A stretch of 20,501 bases of DNA from Saccoglossus kowalevskii (lineage: Eukaryota; Hemichordata; Enteropneusta; Harrimaniidae): positions 62,845 to 83,345 of the forward strand of contig NW_003143801.1 of assembly GCF_000003605.2 (NCBI RefSeq). Reading direction: 5' to 3'. The position numbers and the translations under genes are program-made. Positions within the stretch are counted from its first letter, which is position 1, and each line of letters opens with the position of its first letter. The notes under the pieces were generated by a model. The model was not told the DNA's origin. It saw only the letters and a program-made list of their open reading frames with translations, and did no database searches. This document shows positions 16,600 through 20,501 of this stretch, in pieces.

Positions 16600-16829
16600 A
16601 CATTTTTAATTGCAACTCTGAAAAAATTTAGGAACAACGTCGCCCCTCTGAAACATTGAACGGTCTTCCCTAGCAATAACGCGGCATGTCACCATTGGGG
16701 GCGCTTGTTAGAGCTAGATGCTTGACCCCTAGCAGCGGTTCGGGCTTACTGTTTGTGACTTTCTCAGAACGGGGTTGAGTCATTTAACGAACATCACAGG
16801 TAAAAGATTCTGATGGGTGTTCGAAGCAG
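16600..16829 (+). promoter_or_regulatory. Candidate promoter and non-coding first exon of the Kelch gene
   Basis: The sequence turns locally richer in GC and CpG (AACGTCGCCCC, AACGCGGCATG, GGGGGCGC, GCGGTTCGGG). Two good splice donors follow: ATCACAG|GTAAAAG after 16799 and CGAAGCAG|GTACGTG after 16829. Either could join the acceptor TTTTTGTGTTGCAG at 18133-18146. This fits a 5' UTR exon with alternative donors about 1.3 kb upstream of the coding exon. The transcription start is not known. Confidence 0.45.
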
Positions 16830-18146
16830 GTACGTGCAGTAATTTTTTTATCGAGATTGCATATGGCAGGTGTTTGGGTTTGTCCGCAGTCCGTCAATTC
16901 CAGAAATAAACGCTCTATCTCGCCCGGCGTTTGGTTTTACGTTGGTGCGCAGTGTTGGCGAGATTGTTGTTCAATATCTGATTTTGCTCGGTCTGTCCAA
17001 AGATTTAGCTTCATGGTCGTTATAACGCCTCAGTTGGTGTGGTCTTAGACCGAACCAAAACGCCAATTGTTGTGGTTGTAAAAAACTGTTAGAAAACAAT
17101 TCACCTAGATATTTTCGTTTGTGAATTATGCTCGACTTTTGACACCTTTCACCAAATTAATCAGTATAATTTCCAAATTTTCTCAACAGAATTCGTCAAA
17201 ACATGTAAGCAATGAGAAATTATGTACATATGGTACAGGGTTAAACTTATACCCAGAAAATTAAAAGTGTCTGTCTAAAAACTTTATCGAAATGAAAGAT
17301 AGCAGTCCCAATAGCCCTATGGGTTACAGTACCAAGTGAATTTGTTGTGGATTATTTATGATTATTTAATGATAATTATCAATCAAAATTGGACAGCTTT
17401 GTAGAAATTTTGCCTTTCAAATGAAATTGAACACCTGTCTAAAATGTGTGGAGTGCCTGTCTAAAATGGCAAGTGGACAGGTGGCTGGCTGAAAGCCAGA
17501 TGTGATACCAAATTAACAAAGATGTTTTTGACACTTTTATGGCATTCAGTAACAGTCATGAACATTGCTGAGGAGTCATGTAGGTTTTTTAACACTGTCA
17601 CATGCTTGAAAAAGCAGTGTCGGATCTAGGTTTTAAAACTTAGTGCCACCCAGGACTGAAATTGTGCCATTTGATTTATGAATTTTCTGTTTTTGGGACT
17701 TTCTAGTAAAATTCTTACCATTTTTAGTACTTTCTGGTGAATCTGACTATCACACAGGTGTAAGTGTCTGTATGCACTCTGAAAAGGAAACTATTCCTAC
17801 CTGAACCAAAAATATGCTATGTTATCATATACTCAACTGTAAGGTCTATGATGTTGCTCTCACATGAAAATAGAACACCATTGAATAATTATTTATAATT
17901 ATTTTTTTCGAAAATAAACATTGTGGCTAAAGACTCCAGGTGAGCAGTTGATGAATAATTTATGCATTCCGTATGAGAAACAAAATGTATGCTGTTACAG
18001 CCATATTAACTTGATTGATACATGCACATGCCGAAAAACTTGTGGCTGCTAATGGCTTCTAAGTATGTTTCAATAGATCATGTCAGATAAGTATATAGAG
18101 TACATGGATGAATGCTTTCAAGTGATATCTTTTTTTTGTGTTGCAG
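16830..18146 (+). other. Probable 5' UTR intron of the Kelch gene
   Basis: No coding frame of note; the frame from 16857 (63 codons) is just GC-richer promoter-proximal DNA. CCTGTCTAAAATG occurs twice about 27 bp apart (near 17434 and 17457), followed by a small hairpin, CTGGCT-GAA-AGCCAG, near 17485-17499. The stretch 17611-17760 (GTGTCGGATCTAGGTTTTAA...) looks like a degraded dispersed repeat. The intron ends at the polypyrimidine acceptor at 18146. Confidence 0.4.
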
Positions 18147-18177
18147 AACTGTATGATAGAAGACGACCTATAGAACA
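18147..18177 (+). other. Kelch gene 5' UTR with a short upstream ORF
   Basis: The 31 nt between the acceptor and the start codon contain ATG ATA GAA GAC GAC CTA TAG, a six-codon upstream ORF that ends 5 nt before the main ATG. In the main frame, TGA TAG precede the start, so the coding region cannot extend upstream. The main ATG (ACAATGG) has A at -3 and G at +4, a strong context. Confidence 0.55.
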
Positions 18178-20004
18178 ATGGCTGCAATGTCAGATGACTC
18201 AGACTCCGAGACCAGCAGCAGCCTAGCCTACTACGATATACAGAACTCCACCACAATACTGACGGGACTTTACTCACTTTACACCCACTGTGAGCTGACG
18301 GATGTAGTATTAGTTGTTCAAAATCGAGAGTTTCCTTGTCATCGCAATGTCTTGGCTTGTTGCAGTCCGTATTTCAAAGCAATGTTCACAAGCGGTATGC
18401 GTGAAAGCTCTTCACATAAAATCACCATTGAAGATATTGAACCACTGGCTGTGGAACTAATGCTGAAGTACGTTTACACATCCCATGTGGATGTGGATGG
18501 AGATAACGTGCAGGCACTACTACATGCGGCAAGTGTTTTCCAAATGCCGATGTTGGCCAGAGTATGCACTGCTTTTCTGAAATCACAACTTGGGCGCTTA
18601 GATTGCTTCAAAATACTACAGCTGGCAGACGTATACTCCATCCTGTATTTAAAAGACATCGCTAATAGTTTCATTCTGCATAATTTCTGTGATGTCAGCA
18701 AAAGTGATGACTTCCTGCAGTTGAACCGAGATGCTCTTATTGGTTACTTGAAAGATGATGATGTGATCGTTGAGAATGAAGAAATTCTTTGTACATCACT
18801 GTTACGATGGGTGGAGTTTAATCTCGAGGACAGAGAAGAAGCTATAATAGAATTGATGAAGTTGGTGAAAATAACAGTTGTGTCAGTGTCATTCATAAGA
18901 AATCTTCTACAAAACAACTTAATAATGAAACATTCAGAAGTTGTGAATTACTTGACGCAGACATTGAAAGTAAGAAGACGATATTTCGGTGATGTTAACG
19001 AAACTGTGGTATGTGAAGAAGAAAATGGCAGTATACCAATCAGTGAAATTGACCTGCATGATCCAAGATATGAAAGAGGTGTTGTATTTACTTCCACTCG
19101 GAATTACAACCAATGCCGTCTTCAGCTAACCTACATAGATCCTTTAAATGACCAGTATGAACACCATGCCACTGAACCTGATATGGGTGAACCTGTGAAC
19201 TCGGTGATAACAATGAATGAAACAGAAACATACCTGCTGACTGGCGAACACTCCATGTGGTACTTCGGAGCTGTTTCCAAACGCTGGATAAAAATCACCA
19301 AACAGATCGAACACAATGGCGGTACAGTTATTAATGTCAATGATAAGTTATACATTATTGAAAACACTTGCTCGTTCGGCAAACTGTTGACTGAGAATGA
19401 TGGAGGTCTGCTAGAAGTGATTTCTCTTGTACCCGACAGTCGTTTCGATGCTTCAGTTGTAGTGCATGCTGGGAAGCTGTACGTGATTGGTGGAGAGGAT
19501 GCCCAGTCAAGAGAGAGATCTGACAACTGGTGCTATGACCCATCAACAGATAGCTGGTTGAGACTCGCTTCTGCCCCGATACCATTTCAAAATTGTCCTA
19601 GTGTTTCACTGAATGGTTTCATCTACGTCCTTGGAGTAAAATCCTCAGCAAATTTGGGCAAGCACACTGTATTACGATATGATCCAGACATTGATATCTG
19701 GTGTAGAGTTGCTGATCTGAAGTGTACTGGTGAAGTAACTGGGGCACAGGTGTTCAACGGTAAAATGTATTGTTTCATTCTCACAGATGAAGAGGCACTC
19801 TCTGTGCATGAAAAGATTTTGAGAACATACGTATATGCATTCAACAGTGATAGTTGGAATGAAGATCAAGCATATGACATTGGTAATCCTGAATATGGCA
19901 TCTGTTTTTTGAAATATCGTGACTTTCGAGCAGTTAAGTACTTCGCCAAACATCACTATATTGACTACCTTGGTGAAGGCATGAAGGTTACTGTTGTAAA
20001 ATAA
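18178..20004 (+). CDS. BTB-BACK-Kelch (KLHL-type) protein, 608 aa, single coding exon
   Basis: After an acidic Ser-rich N-terminus (SDDSDSETSSS) comes a BTB domain at about 30-138 (CELTDVVLVV, FPCHRNVLACCSPYFKAMFT, then M74-R75-E76, which fits the phi-x-E motif of Cul3-binding BTBs). A BACK domain follows at about 140-250 (CFKILQLADVYS, EEILCTSLLRWVEF). The C-terminal half, about 295-600, is a diverged Kelch propeller: HAGKLYVIGGEDAQ with WCYDPSTDSWLRLASAPIP (429-469) is the only repeat with the classic GG, followed by LNGFIYVLGVKSS..RYDPDIDIWCRVADL and FNGKMYCF..AFNSDSWNE. Such proteins act as substrate adaptors of Cullin-3 ubiquitin ligases in the cytosol. The substrate is unknown. I could not assign an orthologue; a lineage-expanded KLHL gene is likely. 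The coding part has no intron. Confidence 0.93.
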   Translation: MAAMSDDSDSETSSSLAYYDIQNSTTILTGLYSLYTHCELTDVVLVVQNREFPCHRNVLACCSPYFKAMFTSGMRESSSHKITIEDIEPLAVELMLKYVYTSHVDVDGDNVQALLHAASVFQMPMLARVCTAFLKSQLGRLDCFKILQLADVYSILYLKDIANSFILHNFCDVSKSDDFLQLNRDALIGYLKDDDVIVENEEILCTSLLRWVEFNLEDREEAIIELMKLVKITVVSVSFIRNLLQNNLIMKHSEVVNYLTQTLKVRRRYFGDVNETVVCEEENGSIPISEIDLHDPRYERGVVFTSTRNYNQCRLQLTYIDPLNDQYEHHATEPDMGEPVNSVITMNETETYLLTGEHSMWYFGAVSKRWIKITKQIEHNGGTVINVNDKLYIIENTCSFGKLLTENDGGLLEVISLVPDSRFDASVVVHAGKLYVIGGEDAQSRERSDNWCYDPSTDSWLRLASAPIPFQNCPSVSLNGFIYVLGVKSSANLGKHTVLRYDPDIDIWCRVADLKCTGEVTGAQVFNGKMYCFILTDEEALSVHEKILRTYVYAFNSDSWNEDQAYDIGNPEYGICFLKYRDFRAVKYFAKHHYIDYLGEGMKVTVVK

Positions 20005-20501
20005 TATCAGCCTGGAGAAATGGTGACAGCTAATTTGATAGTAACAAATCAGACAACGAACACTGTGACAGTGAGTAAAACAGAGACAGAAACATTGATA
20101 GCAACTGTGTCACAGTGAGAGAGATTCACAGTGAGAGACAAAACTGACTGAAAAGTGTCATTGTGAATGACACAATGTCGACAATGAAATCGACAAATTC
20201 AGTGACATCTTGACTGAAAATGAAAACATTGAATGTTACAGATTCAGTGACATTGTGACTGTGACTGACAACATATCAACATTAATTAAAAGTGAAGGAT
20301 GCAGTTACATTTTGGCTGTAGCACAATGACAACACTGAAAATGAAAGAGGTTACACATTAAAAGTGATAGAAATTCAATATTGAACTTGACAGATTCAGT
20401 GACATTGTGAATGAAACCATAACTACATTGAAAGTGACAGTGACAATATAACCGATACAAGAACAAAATTACATGACATGACGAAAGTGACAGAGAATCA
20501 G
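20005..20501 (+). repeat. Kelch gene 3' UTR with degenerate GTGACA-rich repeats
   Basis: After the stop, the sequence is dominated by variants of ATTCAGTGACATTGTGACTG and of GAAAGTGACAG. ATTCAGTGACAT occurs at about 20197, 20242 and 20394, and CACAGTGAGAGA twice near 20112 and 20128. The spacing of 45 bp, then about 150 bp, suggests a diverged 45-50-bp tandem unit. It continues past the right edge. No strong poly(A) signal is seen before the end of the window, although ATTAAA at about 20357 is possible. Confidence 0.6.

Noticed and set aside
16857-17048. 63-codon + frame as an upstream coding exon of the Kelch gene
   Set aside because: The Kelch coding exon has in-frame stops just before its ATG, so no upstream coding exon can join it in the proper frame, and the peptide has no recognisable feature.

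Overview
This is an AT-rich stretch of an animal nuclear genome, most likely a marine invertebrate. Coding sequence is split into short exons with GT-AG introns, conserved metazoan housekeeping genes sit side by side, and introns and spacers are filled with degraded repeats and short DNA transposons. The sequence alone does not fix the phylum.

Four protein genes can be read. (1) The 3' half of MFSD3, a major-facilitator transporter, is on + with exons at about 990-1225, 1453-1565 and 2761-3041; its first six membrane segments lie off the left edge. (2) A complete MRPL2 (mitochondrial ribosomal protein uL2m, 286 aa) is on - in four coding exons (9786-9993, 8097-8345, 5738-5989, 5219-5370), with a probable 5' leader exon ending at 11520. 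(3) A complete LSM8 (96 aa, U6 snRNA LSm2-8 ring) is on + in three exons (11875-11905, 13608-13776, 14813-14903). (4) A complete BTB-BACK-Kelch protein (608 aa) is on + in one coding exon (18178-20004), with a probable non-coding first exon near 16.7-16.8 kb. All intron phases I worked out agree with continuous reading frames.

MRPL2 and LSM8 are head to head, and about 340 bp between their first ATGs probably forms a shared bidirectional promoter. Both first exons carry an ATGGCG start context of the YY1/TISU type. MFSD3 and MRPL2 are tail to tail, separated by a repeat-rich spacer.

The non-coding DNA is unusually structured. A 27-bp minisatellite organised in 162-bp higher-order units opens the window (1-668). 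A 388-bp tandem duplication built from 139-bp monomers lies between MFSD3 and MRPL2 (4159-4935). A 214-220-bp unit is present three times in MRPL2 intron 2 (6006-6653). A roughly 1.2-kb transposon with long terminal inverted repeats that are themselves foldbacks follows in the same intron (6676-7853). There are two clean MITEs: one with TA target duplications and CAGT ends (8697-8821), and one with TTAA target duplications (16363-16486). A diverged dispersed repeat family appears in one intron of each of three neighbouring genes (about 1.8-2.3, 8.4-9.4 and 13.9-14.6 kb). The end of MFSD3, its last 15 codons plus 3' UTR, is tandemly duplicated.

I saw no rRNA, tRNA, CRISPR or retroviral sequence. 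I did not find a gene system that looks new. The most noteworthy items are the nested-foldback transposon, the intron-dispersed repeat family with its terminal palindrome, and the bidirectional promoter with a splice-spanning upstream ORF.
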